NCBI GenBank assembly: GCA_018398805.1
Contig: JAGFBZ010002561.1
Span: 62,001-126,000 of the forward strand
Direction: 5' to 3'
DNA length: 64,000 nt
Source of the DNA: Hirundichthys speculiger
Taxonomy: Eukaryota > Chordata > Actinopteri > Beloniformes > Exocoetidae
Shown piece after piece: positions 36,681-42,689 of the stretch. The notes under the pieces are model-generated. The model had not been told where the DNA came from. It did not search any database and saw nothing but the letters and a program-made list of their open reading frames with translations. Every line of letters begins with the position of its first letter. Within the stretch, counting starts at the first letter, position 1. Position numbers and translations under genes: made by a program.

Positions 36681-39600
36681 ATCACCTCCAAATAGCTATT
36701 CTGACCTCAATCTCGCCCTGCTGCTGGGTCTCATCTCTCTCCTCCTCCTCATCCTCCTCCTCCTCCTTCTCCTTCTCCTCGTCTGCTTCTTCTCCGACAA
36801 CCACCTGTTCACTCGACGTCTCCGCGGCCGACGGCCCCGCGGCCCCCGCCCCCGAGCTTGTGGTTGAAAACATTTCCGTGATTTTGGCACATTTTGCTGC
36901 ATCTACTTTTAATTTTTTTTGTCTCTGTTCTCTGAGCTTTTCTGCTCCTCCCTTTCGCTTTTGTGCTTTTTTCTCCATTTCCATACTCATCCACGAGCCA
37001 CCACACTCTCCGGTCAGGCCAAACGGCAAAATTTGGTCAGGAGGGATGGGAGGGGCGGGCCAACGAGAGCTGAGAAATTTCATTGGAGTAGCCCAACGTC
37101 CGTCAAGAAAATCAACCAATGGGCCACTTCGTGTCTTCGCAAGGCCCCGTCCCGCCTCCACCCCCTCCCTTCAGCAGAAAATAACGTTCATACTGCGTTC
37201 ACATCAGCGCAGCACTGGAGCGCTTGTCTGATTAGCTGTCAGTGTCTCTTTCTTGAGTTTGTTGAGTGTGTGTCGTCGTCACCCCCCCCCCTTGGAGATT
37301 TTTATGAGCCGACTACCAGTCCGTTACCATCGCGGTCAATAAAAACTATATACTTTTTTTTTTTTTTATGACAGACCTGGGCCGGCCCACAGATGTGCGT
37401 CGGCCCATCGGGCATTGCCCGGTACGCCCGATGGCCAGTCCATGCCTGGGTGGATCATAACAGCAACTGGCAAAAATCTGTTTAACAAAATAACGGCATA
37501 TCAGCAAATGTCCAATATTCTGCACCCCTGTAATCCTCTAATTAAATATATATAGGAGATATGAAGCATTCCTCTCTTTTTTAATGTCCTTTTAGTCAAA
37601 TAATGGAAAAATATGCTCAATAGTATGTTTACTGATAGTTCCACCTCATAGTTTCAGTTTAAAGAAAACACGTGAATTATTTGTTAATTCTATTTTGCCA
37701 TTAATCAGTTTCATTTGAACAGTTAATACATTTCAGATCTGTTGAAACTGTTGTGTCTTGTCTCTTCCTCTCTTAGGCGTTTCAATGAAAACACTGTTGC
37801 TCAGATGTGGTATTTTGTCAAGTGCATCTACTTTGCGCTGTCGGCGTATCAGATCCGCTGCGGCTATCCCACCCGTGTTCTGGGGAACTTCCTTACCAAG
37901 AGCTACAATTATGTCAACCTTTTTCTGTTTCAAGGGTGAGTTTTGCTGGAAAAGTTCGAAAATTCTTTCCAGTTGGATAAACAGGTCCAAGTCCCTGGAC
38001 ACAACACAGTGTCTGCTTGCCGCTGCTGTTGAGTCCACACCCAATACCCTGGAATAACAAGAGAAGATTACACCTTGGGGAGTCCAAATATTTCTCATGC
38101 TGCAAGAGGCTTGATTTGCATATTCAAAACTATTTCCTATTTTTTTTCCCCCCATTTTGTGATCAAGACTCTGAGTCTTGATACTTTCTGTGTTCTCTGT
38201 ATGTTTAAGGCCAAGAACTTCACCGTGGGCTTTTTAATGCTTTTTGTAGACCTCAATTTTAAATTTTTATAGAAAAGAATCAGCTATTGTTATGTCATAA
38301 TTTAGCTCAGTGATGTTCAGAATCACTTATATAAATGAGAGTTATATTATAAATTGCATAATCTTACATAGATGATGATTTATAATCTAAATCATTGTCC
38401 AATTGATTTAAAGAAGAGAAATATTCCAAATTATTTAGACAAAGAAAAAAGTTAATTTAATTGAACTGAACTTTACTTTTGTATTAAAAGAAATCCGTGT
38501 CCTCACCCAAATACAAAATGTTATGGAAAAAAGTGTCATAATATGCTGTAATCTAGTTGGCAAAAAGTTTGTAGACAAGAGTCATGGATTATTTTATCAA
38601 CAGTGTTCGAATGAACATGAACATGAGCTGGATTCTTTGACAAAATGTCGGGCTTCTGTTTGCATTTCAGTCCCAGACAAACTAAAACGTGTTTGTGCCT
38701 TTCAGTTTCCGCCTGGTTCCCTTCCTGACGGAGTTGCGCGCAGTGATGGACTGGGTTTGGACAGACACGTCACTGTCTCTGTCCAGTTGGATCTGTGTGG
38801 AAGACATCTATGCTCACATCTTCATCCTCAAATGCTGGAGAGAGTCTGAGAAGGTAATCCAGCCTCAGTCCAGATGCTACAGATGCTCTTATCCTGGAAT
38901 TCAGTTCAGTTTACTTTGTGACTTCCCTCCCTCTCCAACGAGAAACAATACATCCTGTATTCAGGACAAGTGACTCACTTTATCTTCTCTGGGGTCTTCG
39001 CCTCGTCTCGCTGCAGAGATACCCTCAGCCACGAGGTCAGAAGAAGAAGAAGGTGGTGAAGTACGGGATGGGAGGAATGATTGTGGTGCTGCTGATCTGT
39101 ATTGTCTGGTTCCCACTTCTCTTCATGTCCCTCATAAAGTCTGTCGCTGGAGTTGTCAACGCGCCGCTGGACGTGAGGGTTGAAATCACCCTGGCCGGCT
39201 TTCAGGTGGGTGTGGTGTCAGGTTGAACCAGATCACTTGGATCAAATTGCTGAAAAACCAACGATATCCTCCACCAGGCTGGTTGAGTTAGTTCTGACCA
39301 GTTTATGTGTCCCTGATAGATGGAGAGAAACCAGATGGATGAAATCATACTTTTGTTTGATATTTTGGCTGCAGATAAACATGAACAAACAAAAGAAGAA
39401 AACAAAATCCATAAATAAGTCATTTAGAAACCATGGAAGTGTCTCAAACTTTTAAAAGATTGTTAATTAACGTCTTTATCTTTTTTGCAGCCCATCTTTA
39501 CCATGAGTGCTCAACAAAAACAGCTGCAGGGTGTGACAGAACCTGACTATGTCACATTTAAGAAGTCTTTTGACAATCAACATTCACATGTAAGACATTA

Positions 39601-42600
39601 TTACTTGTGTACCCACTGTGTATTAGACATAGTATACGTCAGGGCTGGGCATTTGATGACACGGATCAAAGAAACCTGAATTATTTATAGTCACTTGTTG
39701 AATATTTCAAACTTAAATACATTGGTTATAGGTTCTTACTGTCGGTTTTAACTCATTTTTTTACTTGCCCAGCTCTGAAAAATGTCAGTATGTTTTAAAA
39801 TGTTTTTAATCGTTTGTCAAGGGACGTCGGGTTTTAATGTATGATATGGACATTTTTAAAATGTCAATAAATGAGAAATTGCTCCATGAGAATGTATTTT
39901 ATCTATTCCAACTCTTTGATTTTGTGCTGCGGACAGGATGCTCTGCAGTGGCTGGAGAACTACAACTTCCAGGATCTGATCATCGCTGAGCTCAAAGGCA
40001 GCTCCAACTCTCTGTGGACCATCAGCCCACCCAGCAGAAACAACCTGATAGCAACGCTGAACTCAAGCGAGGAATTTCCCATCACTGTGTCGTGGACTGT
40101 GCAGAGGTATGCAGTGACACGTGTTGCCAGGTATTCTCCGTTCACCATGTTGTCCTCCGATCTGAGATTTGACAATTAAATATTTTAAGACTTCGAGGTC
40201 AAGTTTCTGGGTTTTTTTTTTTTTTGAGAGTTAAATGTTACAGCCAGTTGATGGGTCTCAGGCTAATCTTACGATACGATACGATACATGATATTCGGCT
40301 CACGATACGATATATATCGATATTCGTCAATACATTTACATCATTTTCCGAAAGATTTTAAAGGGACAAAGTGATTTTGGTGACATCTTGCGAGTGTTCC
40401 AATTACTTTGTTTGAATTAATTGAACTGAAAGCATCAGTTACACATTATATGGCTGACAGGCAGCTTGCAAATGCTGGACAAAATGAATAAAAGATTTGT
40501 TGACAAAAATAGTTTCATTTATTTAAACAGTGCAAATTGTTGCTTGCAAGCTTTCAAAGGTGGGACACGGGGGTTTTGAAAGAAGCTTAGAATATCGATA
40601 CTCACAGCTGAAAAAAAATCGATAATCGATAAAATATCGATATATATCGCAGAATCGATAAAATCGCTCAGCTCTACCTTCCTTTGTCCTCACCCGCTGT
40701 GGGTGTATTTCCTGTTTTCAGGAATCTCAGTCTTGGTGCCAAGGCAGAAACAGCGTTTGGAAAAAACGTGAAACATCTGAGCGGCGATACAAAAGAGAAA
40801 CTTATGATGCTTCTGGATGGGACAGCAAACCATTCTAAAGTGTGAGTATATCATCTGCACCCCATCTTCTTCTGTTTGTCACCTCATTGGCTCCAGGTTC
40901 TCCAATAGGCAGCCTCCTCCCTGTCCCTGCTGCTTGAATTTTGAATTTTAAGCCTGAATTAAACCCACATTTTTGTCTGAGGTGTTACTGTGTATTTTAT
41001 GGCTGGTCACAAACGTTGACGCGGAAGCTATATTGTTAAACTTAATGAGCAGTTGAAATAGAAAATGACTGTAAAGCATCCATCCTTTCATCCAAACTGA
41101 GCACTTACTGCGTTTCTTCCTCTGCAGGGCCATAGATGAAATTATTCCTCGCTATATTCGAGCCCCCAGTGACTCAGATGCCAAACCTGTTGAGCAGCTG
41201 GGTGAGCTACCTTTTTTTTTTTTTTTTTTTGCCTTTTTGTCATTAGTATAATTTATTGGCTTTTTTGTGTGTGGTTTTATGGATCACTGTCTCTTGATTC
41301 TAAAACTCATTAAATGCATTAAAATAACTTGTTTAAATGTAAACCTGTGAGTGGCCTTGGCACATTTATTTCTAACATCTGTGTTTTGAGTTTTAATCTT
41401 CTAAACACTCCTGCTGTTTCATCCTTGCAGGTAACACGATGTTCGGCATTGATCTGACACTGATGCGAGCTCAGAATTCGTCTGATCAGGTACAAGAATG
41501 GTGGATCGTCAGCCAGCAGGAATCTGGCTCCATCAACATGTCAGGAAAGAGGGACTCAAAAATTCTGACGGGCCTAGAGATCTACATATTCAGCGACCAA
41601 GTCAGCCCACCCAGTTTAGGCTTTCTGGCTGGATATGGGTATGTGCTGGACAACAAACATGGTCAAACTCAATTCTCTGTGTTTATATTAAACTGCATAG
41701 TTTGTATTTATTTATTTTTTTTGGATATTATACATTTTCATCTTAGCTATGACTGGTCAGCAGGACAAGAGAAGTGATATTTAAACACAGTCAATCATTT
41801 AAAAACGGCAACAAAAAAGGAGAGACAGATTTGTGCCCGTTTTTTTTCTACTGTAATTATTCCTTTTATATCTTGTGATTGCTTTTCAGCGTTATGTTTT
41901 GGGGCCCAGCTTCACCAAGAGGCGCTTTCAAAGTAGCTTTAGTTTAACAAATAAACCTCAGTTAGATGTCAATCAAATACAGTCCATTCCTGAAGTGCTC
42001 AGATCAAATAACACACATCTGATTTTGCAGCATGATTCAGTCCTTTTTTTCCTTTTCATTAGATAAGATAATATAACTTTACTGTCATTGAGCCAGCGCC
42101 CAGCATAACGAAATTACCTTCCAGTACATCCGTCCAAGACATACAAACAAATATGGGTCAACGGTGGGCCATTGTTGGTGCCGCCTTTATTCATTAGATT
42201 AGGAAAGGGGTGACACGAGGAGAGAGGAGGGGAAAAAGTATCATAGTGTCACAGAGATTTAAAAAAAAAAAAACAGCTCAGCACAACAAGACAGAGCAGC
42301 AGCAGGGCAGATTAGGGGAGGGAGAAGAAGCGTCTGCCTTCGCCGAGAGCAGACGATAGAAAGTTCATAATTATCTTTAATCAGTCAGTTAACAAGCCTG
42401 AAAACTAAAGATTTTCTTCTCCTCCTCCCCCTCTAGCATCATGGGCCTGTACGCCTCCGTGGTTCTTGTCATTGGTAAGTTTGTGCGCGAGTTCTTCAGC
42501 GGCATTTCTCACACCATCATGTTCGAGGAGCTGCCAAACGTGGACCGCATACTCAAGCTGTGCACCGACATCTTCCTGGTCCGGGAGACGGGGGAGCTGG

Positions 42601-42689
42601 ACCTGGAGGAGGACATGTACTCCAAACTCATCTTCCTCTACCGCTCGCCAGAGACTATGATCAAGTGGACCCGGGAGAAAACTCAGTGA
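1..42689 (+). CDS. piezo2: piezo2, mechanosensitive cation channel (5' partial gene, spliced)
   Basis: Piezo channels are homotrimeric plasma-membrane cation channels opened by membrane tension; PIEZO2 serves touch and proprioception. About 38 exons were placed by joining GT/AG boundaries with matching phases; they are given in the block entries below. They add to about 6.6 kb or 2,200 codons, against roughly 2,700-2,800 for the vertebrate family, so the N-terminal blade is outside the window. The C-terminal exons (anchor, outer helix, cap, inner helix, C-terminal domain) are nearly identical to human PIEZO2, and the long acidic linkers fit PIEZO2 rather than PIEZO1. Stop TGA is at 42,687-42,689. 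All phases agree except in two exons that each carry one surplus base (12,763-12,865 and 33,003-33,310). Which teleost piezo2 paralogue this is cannot be decided here; the adjacent napg supports the orthologue of the human 18p locus. Confidence 0.96.
141..4007 (+). other. piezo2 intron (3.9 kb)
   Basis: Non-coding apart from a candidate 33-nt cassette exon (listed separately). It holds a TTC microsatellite at about 1,138-1,161, a CCCT run at about 2,580-2,600, several poly-A or poly-T runs, and near 3,742-3,800 a short piece of the AATCA / tttatttgtagagc repeat tail common in teleosts. No other coding exon was recognised. Confidence 0.6.
1365..1397 (+). CDS. piezo2: candidate 33-nt cassette microexon of piezo2
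   Basis: The segment is bounded by gagcag on the left and a strong donor gtaagt on the right, and is exactly 33 nt. It enters with one base that completes the preceding AG to Ser, reads IKEKISTQQS, and leaves AA, which the next exon completes to Lys. Inclusion and skipping therefore both keep the frame. PIEZO2 is known to have neuron-specific cassette exons in its cytoplasmic loops. The call rests only on splice signals and phase, since no homologous peptide was recognised. Confidence 0.4.
4008..4282 (+). CDS. piezo2: piezo2 exon, N-terminal-side cytoplasmic linker
   Basis: Acceptor tcctcag, donor gtactg, 275 nt, phases 2 in and 1 out. It reads LVDQDGSLPDLTML followed by a polar, acidic stretch (SSVDAALPGDKEKQ... 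MDDIEVTVEKP... SSAEDS). This fits a disordered cytoplasmic loop between blade helical units. The DGSLxDLTM start resembles the human PIEZO2 sequence as I remember it; the rest is poorly conserved. Confidence 0.8.
4283..8978 (+). other. piezo2 intron (4.7 kb) with dispersed repeats
   Basis: No coding exon was found. It contains a GT-rich microsatellite at about 4,790-4,832, a teleost dispersed repeat at 5,752-6,100 (listed separately), and near 7,790-7,870 another tttattt...aaagtgcctttacag tail of the same general kind. The 132-codon frame over 4,451-4,849 ends in the GT repeat and shows no family resemblance. Confidence 0.6.
5752..6100. repeat. teleost dispersed repeat (aattcaatttt...ggcgctttacag type)
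   Basis: It starts with repeated AATTC and the phrase ttttatttgtatagcg, then aggcgctttacagagaccc. It continues through aatggcaaggaaaaactcc, aagaggaagaaaccttgagc and tcatatgggggggagc. I recognise these phrases from many fish loci as one abundant interspersed repeat. I cannot name the family with confidence. Boundaries are approximate. Confidence 0.6.
8979..11712 (+). CDS. piezo2: piezo2 exons, blade transmembrane units
   Basis: Five exons: 8,979-9,139; 9,671-9,841; 10,056-10,175; 11,219-11,419; 11,508-11,712. Together they read DLKNKWHLVVDRLTVLFLKF, VSLLNYVFLASWAFALPY, GWKPGDWVGLKKSDDLLGYL, NNFLMLALLAFEVTIYRHQE and VVNVIGQRMDFYAM through FICIGIPP. All are close to human PIEZO2 in sequence and in exon order. 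They encode hydrophobic helices of the curved blade with amphipathic linkers. Phases are 1/0, 0/0, 0/0, 0/0 and 0/1. The donor after 11,419 is the weak form gttcag. A second in-frame donor, cct|gtagcc at 11,700, exists in the last exon (see findings). Confidence 0.93.
12763..12865 (+). CDS. piezo2: piezo2 exon with an apparent one-base insertion (frameshift)
   Basis: Acceptor ctttcag, donor gtacgc. With the conserved phase the exon opens D-YPWRF, as in human PIEZO2, but then reaches TGA at 12,795-12,797. One base further on, the frame reads PNSTTDSNVIKWLYVPDF and ends in FLI plus one base, which joins the next exon correctly (Y-DFMLLLC). The two halves line up with the human segment at equal length if one base in the ttt-ccc-aaa run at 12,777-12,785 is surplus. 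The only splice that avoids the problem uses donor 11,700 and deletes the conserved VACKDYPWRF. Confidence 0.85.
13306..13340 (+). repeat. (TCTCC)7 pentanucleotide microsatellite at a splice acceptor
   Basis: Seven perfect TCTCC units run directly into tcctccag, the acceptor of the exon starting at 13,349. The microsatellite therefore forms most of that intron's polypyrimidine tract. Confidence 0.95.
13349..17714 (+). CDS. piezo2: piezo2 exons, blade transmembrane units (central)
   Basis: Four exons: 13,349-13,517 (DFMLLLCASLQRQVF...NPVPDFIHC); 16,090-16,333 (SYLDMLKVIMFSYLFWFVLT...ITMKNILS); 16,539-16,659 (ILACGYIRSLVLNHCWLIQL); 17,564-17,714 (NKCELPKDEAGIIWDSICFA...ADIRASQILAS). They are strongly conserved with human PIEZO2. 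The hydrophobic segments with GTTRISVFCMGYLVACFYF and FMSYYFLHVV are blade helices. Phases join without conflict: Arg is split AG|G over 13,517/16,090 and Asp is split G|AC over 16,659/17,564. The NTTTTQTTQP stretch at the end of the third exon is a variable loop. Confidence 0.93.
13518..16089 (+). other. piezo2 intron (2.6 kb)
   Basis: It contains one copy of a dispersed repeat at about 13,890-14,285 (listed separately) and a GA microsatellite at about 15,192-15,227. The long minus-strand frame at 14,305-14,733 shows no recognisable protein. No further exon was found. Confidence 0.6.
13890..14285. repeat. dispersed repeat, copy A (second copy at 45,790)
   Basis: It shares ordered blocks with 45,790-46,195: tctggt..cgctc..ttcacagcca, accaatc.cagc.gg, accattcaaa..aaccaggat, ctgcag, aaaaacacct, ctggtcttcct/ctggcgttcct, and near the end aaaggaaccagtc/aaagaaccagtc. 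The copies are diverged and in the same orientation. Family not assigned. Confidence 0.55.
16676..17075 (-). mobile_element. tRNA-like SINE, minus orientation, with 10-bp target duplication
   Basis: Read on the minus strand it begins ggcagcacggtggattagtg, with a box A-like ggattagtgg and a box B-like ggttcgaacct. It continues with the familiar teleost phrases catgttctccccgtgcttgc, actccggcttcctcccacag and gatggactggcgacctgtcc, and ends in an ATGG-repeat tail (ccatccatcc on +). The direct repeat gatttgcaga flanks it at 16,666-16,675 and 17,076-17,085. It lies only 16 bases beyond the splice donor at 16,660. Confidence 0.75.
17890..18780 (-). mobile_element. decayed Tc1/mariner-like element, minus orientation
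   Basis: The stretch ccaccatgtttgacac..gat.tggt..ttggatcatgag, ccttctccatcc, tttcatctgtctaaagaat and ttcaccgaggaaagg.ttctgccatcatc follows, in order, the antisense of a Tc1-like transposase gene common in fish. Frames are broken throughout and no terminal repeats were found, so boundaries are approximate. Confidence 0.55.
19139..22934 (+). CDS. piezo2: piezo2 exons, beam helix and following linker
   Basis: Four exons: 19,139-19,228 (GAELFQATIVKAVKARLEEE); 21,383-21,504 (MERIKVRQQKFKRGKEKMLS); 21,617-21,685 (TKAKTKKKQWWRPWVDHAS); 22,831-22,934 (MVRSGDYYLFETDSEEEEEE, ending KKSAFQ). The long charged helix corresponds to the Piezo beam, the lever connecting blade and pore. The basic KKKQWWRPW and the acidic DSEEEEEEE run follow in the cytoplasmic linker. 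Phases agree throughout. The SAFQ end at 22,934 is phase 0, where an alternative 99-nt exon can be inserted. Confidence 0.93.
19938..20622. mobile_element. hAT non-autonomous element, 685 bp
   Basis: Termini cagtgttgccagatt and aatctggcaacactg are perfect 15-bp inverted repeats. Flanks gacacgac (19,930-19,937) and gacacaac (20,623-20,630) form an 8-bp target duplication with one mismatch, the hAT hallmark. No transposase frame is inside. It sits in the intron between 19,228 and 21,383 of piezo2. Confidence 0.85.
22957..23395. mobile_element. hAT MITE, 439 bp (copy 1 of 2)
   Basis: It starts taggcctgtagcgat and ends atcgctcagctcta; the inverse of the end is tagagctgagcgat, an imperfect terminal inverted repeat. 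It is flanked by the perfect 8-bp duplication atctgatt (22,949-22,956 and 23,396-23,403). The interior has atacgatac/atatatcgat motifs and tggctgacaggcagcttgc. A second, closely similar copy lies at 40,261-40,676. Confidence 0.85.
24053..24151 (+). CDS. piezo2: candidate 99-nt cassette exon of piezo2
   Basis: The acceptor ccacatcttcag has a good pyrimidine tract and the donor is gtaccc. The exon is exactly 33 codons, phase 0 at both ends, lying between SAFQ (22,934) and FLYQAW (24,812). It reads RAIAKFVSAVLALPKSVIKL, then PKAALQYVVKAGK, an amphipathic, basic segment. I recall a very similar optional peptide in mammalian PIEZO2 isoforms. It would lengthen the cytoplasmic linker after the beam and is probably alternatively spliced. 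It is not known from the sequence alone whether it is always included. Confidence 0.75.
24812..26191 (+). CDS. piezo2: piezo2 exons, linker and blade helix
   Basis: Four exons: 24,812-24,932 (FLYQAWITDPKAALKARGKD, then a basic RKSRKK run); 25,172-25,252 (ADHVAIEVGELSDGQ...KKKSGGP); 25,738-25,904 (NIIKRVFNIIKFTWVLFQTT...STVLRIERCMLTREVKK); 25,998-26,191 (GNVPSRESIHVYYQKAMRLT, then a Ser-rich tail). The RIERCMLTRE and NxPxRESIHxYYQ motifs are diagnostic of PIEZO2. The second exon can start at 25,172 or 25,175 because the acceptor is a cagcag tandem. The last exon ends AG, which is completed by either of the two following exons. Confidence 0.92.
25635..25690. repeat. retroposon 3' tail with (AATTC)n
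   Basis: The phrase tttacccctcggggattatt followed by aaagtattttcaattc repeats is the kind of 3' end seen on non-LTR retroposons and SINEs in teleosts. It stops about 45 bases before the exon at 25,738. The upstream body was not recognised. Confidence 0.45.
27097..27270 (+). CDS. piezo2: piezo2 exon, 174 nt, probable cassette
   Basis: Acceptor ctgtcag, donor gtgcct. It enters by completing AG to Ser and leaves AG to be completed again, and 174 is a multiple of three, so skipping keeps the frame. It reads AYTEATTLFSRQSTLEDMDA through TSERAKPKLRKMYSMDMSSS. The Ser- and Arg-rich TSERAKPKLRKM patch suggests a regulated cytoplasmic segment. The human isoform I remember best joins the flanking exons directly. 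Confidence 0.8.
27629..28285 (+). CDS. piezo2: piezo2 exon, large acidic cytoplasmic linker
   Basis: A 657-nt exon, by far the longest here. It starts EATQCVILYSRQGTTDTIEE, matching human PTQCTMLYSRQGTTETIEE. It then runs through about 90 strongly Glu/Asp-rich residues (for example QKEEEEEEGRR and EPEDEEREEGP). It regains conservation at EVPPSYSKAVSFDRL and at MTTELTASELLLNK. The middle is low in complexity, longer than I remember for mammals and probably disordered. It leaves AA, completed by G at 28,371. Confidence 0.93.
28371..32253 (+). CDS. piezo2: piezo2 exons, distal blade helices
   Basis: Two exons separated by a 3.4-kb intron full of transposons: 28,371-28,629 (MFYDEELEQSDNFYQSQPL ... 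IIINHMVSAS ... LWAMLSVPRPSKRYW) and 32,074-32,253 (VTIVMKYFFQFGFFPFNKTN ... PPNIIGVEKKDGYVHYDLVQ ... FFHRSILK). Both are close to human PIEZO2, and the second is exactly 60 codons in phase 0. Confidence 0.94.
28703..31835. repeat. GCGGGTAGC-rich foldback-like repeat interrupted by an hAT insertion
   Basis: The motif gcgggtagc and its inverse gctacccgc recur at about 28,710, 28,870, 29,095 and 31,802. Positions 29,095-29,111 and 29,113-29,129 form a 17-bp hairpin with two mismatches. Removing the hAT element at 29,283-31,782 and one copy of its duplication rejoins gttcctac to acccgcattttgcgggtagc. The outer repeat is therefore older than the hAT. No target duplication was found for the outer repeat, so its limits are approximate. 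Confidence 0.5.
29283..31782. mobile_element. hAT element, 2.5 kb, with perfect 8-bp target duplication
   Basis: Termini caaggttattatag and ctataataaccctg are inverted repeats with one mismatch. Flanks gttcctac at 29,275-29,282 and 31,783-31,790 are identical. Subterminal regions are rich in agttttagtt. An intact transposase was not seen. A short open frame at 29,631-29,680 reads SWIDDVRQWPPVTDE before a possible donor at 29,677, and could be part of a captured or degenerate exon; I do not recognise it. Gene-sized frames are otherwise absent. Confidence 0.85.
33003..33310 (+). CDS. piezo2: piezo2 exon with an apparent one-base insertion (frameshift)
   Basis: Acceptor tttccag, donor gtgaag. 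The frame opens CHGLWDEDDPKDKKEAARK, as in human (CHGLWDEDD), and runs to TYQRRK. Staying in that frame gives EFQRRVAYF... and stop TAA at 33,303-33,305. One base further on, the frame reads SSSGGSHISHQSRLSSARSK, then R and one base that joins GSTASHNSSRKDGS in the next exon, aligning with human SSSEPSQRSSFSSNRSQ-RGSTSTRNSS at equal length. A surplus base therefore lies in about 33,243-33,246 (gcaaagag). Exon length minus one gives the correct outgoing phase 1. Confidence 0.85.
33578..35084 (+). CDS. piezo2: piezo2 exons, last blade unit
   Basis: Three exons: 33,578-33,710 (STASHNSSRKDGS ... KQMITEKLREQLFKAKAFII); 34,624-34,771 (FLEIYLPMKQFFYNLIHPEY ... IIIVFGFWAFG); 34,873-35,084 (KHSSADITSSLSEDQVPGAF ... 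VDRALYLRKTVMGKVIFQVI ... FFLPGVTE). They are nearly identical to human PIEZO2. They encode the helices next to the pore module and the SSLSEDQVPG linker. Phases 1/2, 2/0 and 0/2 agree. Confidence 0.95.
36333..37448 (-). mobile_element. hAT element, 1.1 kb, with N-terminal transposase-like exon
   Basis: Termini cagggctggactgg and ccagtccatgcctg are inverted repeats with one mismatch. Flanks ggtggatc at 36,325-36,332 and 37,449-37,456 are an identical 8-bp duplication. On the minus strand, 37,161-36,682 is open for 159 codons and includes KRKGGAEKLREQRQKKLKVD followed by AAKCAKITEMF. I associate this N-terminal sequence with teleost hAT/ZMYM-like transposase proteins. It ends in an acidic run near a CA repeat. 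The catalytic and dimerisation regions are missing, so this is an internally deleted copy. Confidence 0.8.
36647..36676. repeat. (CA)n microsatellite
   Basis: A run of about 15 CA units inside the hAT element at 36,333-37,448, next to the end of its transposase-like frame. Confidence 0.95.
37777..39205 (+). CDS. piezo2: piezo2 exons, anchor and outer pore helix
   Basis: Three exons: 37,777-37,935 (RFNENTVAQMWYFVKCIYFA ... YQIRCGYPTRVLGNF ... LFLFQ); 38,706-38,853 (FRLVPFLTELRAVMDWVWTD ... CWRESEK); 39,017-39,205 (RYPQPRGQKKKKVVKYGMGG ... IVWFPLLFMSLIKSV). They correspond to the Piezo anchor, the conserved polylysine KKKK and the outer helix that lines the pore entrance. Identity to human is near complete. 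Confidence 0.96.
39491..41638 (+). CDS. piezo2: piezo2 exons, extracellular cap domain
   Basis: Five exons: 39,491-39,589 (PIFTMSAQQKQLQGV); 39,937-40,106 (DALQWLENYNFQDLI ... SNSLWTISPPSRNN); 40,722-40,841 (NLSLGAKAETAFGKNV); 41,128-41,201 (AIDEIIPRYIRAPSDSDAK); 41,431-41,638 (MFGIDLTLMR ... EWWIVSQQESGS ... DQVSPPSLGFLAGYG). Together they form the C-terminal extracellular cap above the pore. IFTMSAQQ, NSLWTISPPS and VSPPSLGFLAGYGIM are conserved, while the rest is variable, as expected for the cap. Confidence 0.95.
40261..40676. mobile_element. hAT MITE (copy 2 of 2), 5' end incomplete
   Basis: It is aligned with 22,957-23,395 over nearly its whole length, in the same orientation and roughly 90% identical by eye. 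Shared blocks include aaagggacaaagtgatttt, tggctgacaggcagcttgc and gtgggacacgggggttttg. It ends cgctcagctcta, as copy 1 does. The left terminus lacks the taggcctgtagcga start and no 8-bp duplication was found, so part of that end is deleted. It ends 45 bases before the exon at 40,722. Confidence 0.8.
42065..42200. repeat. possible retroposon tail
   Basis: The phrase agataagataatataacttt followed by actgtcattgagccagcg and acgaaattacc resembles the inverted 3' ends of non-LTR elements in fish. Only this part was recognised; the rest of the intron up to 42,436 is unassigned and carries a pyrimidine-rich acceptor. Confidence 0.3.
42437..42689 (+). CDS. piezo2: piezo2 final coding exon, inner pore helix and C-terminal domain
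   Basis: Acceptor ctctag, stop TGA at 42,687. It reads IMGLYASVVLVIGKFVREFF, SGISHTIMFEELPNVDRILK, LCTDIFLVRETGELDLEEDM and YSKLIFLYRSPETMIKWTRE, ending KTQ. This is the inner helix with the MFEEL pore-neck residues and the conserved intracellular C-terminus ending near KWTRE. Only a few residues differ from human. Confidence 0.97.

Noticed and set aside
37742..38155. Minus-strand 140-codon frame over the piezo2 anchor exon
   Set aside because: It is the antisense shadow of a highly conserved plus-strand exon.
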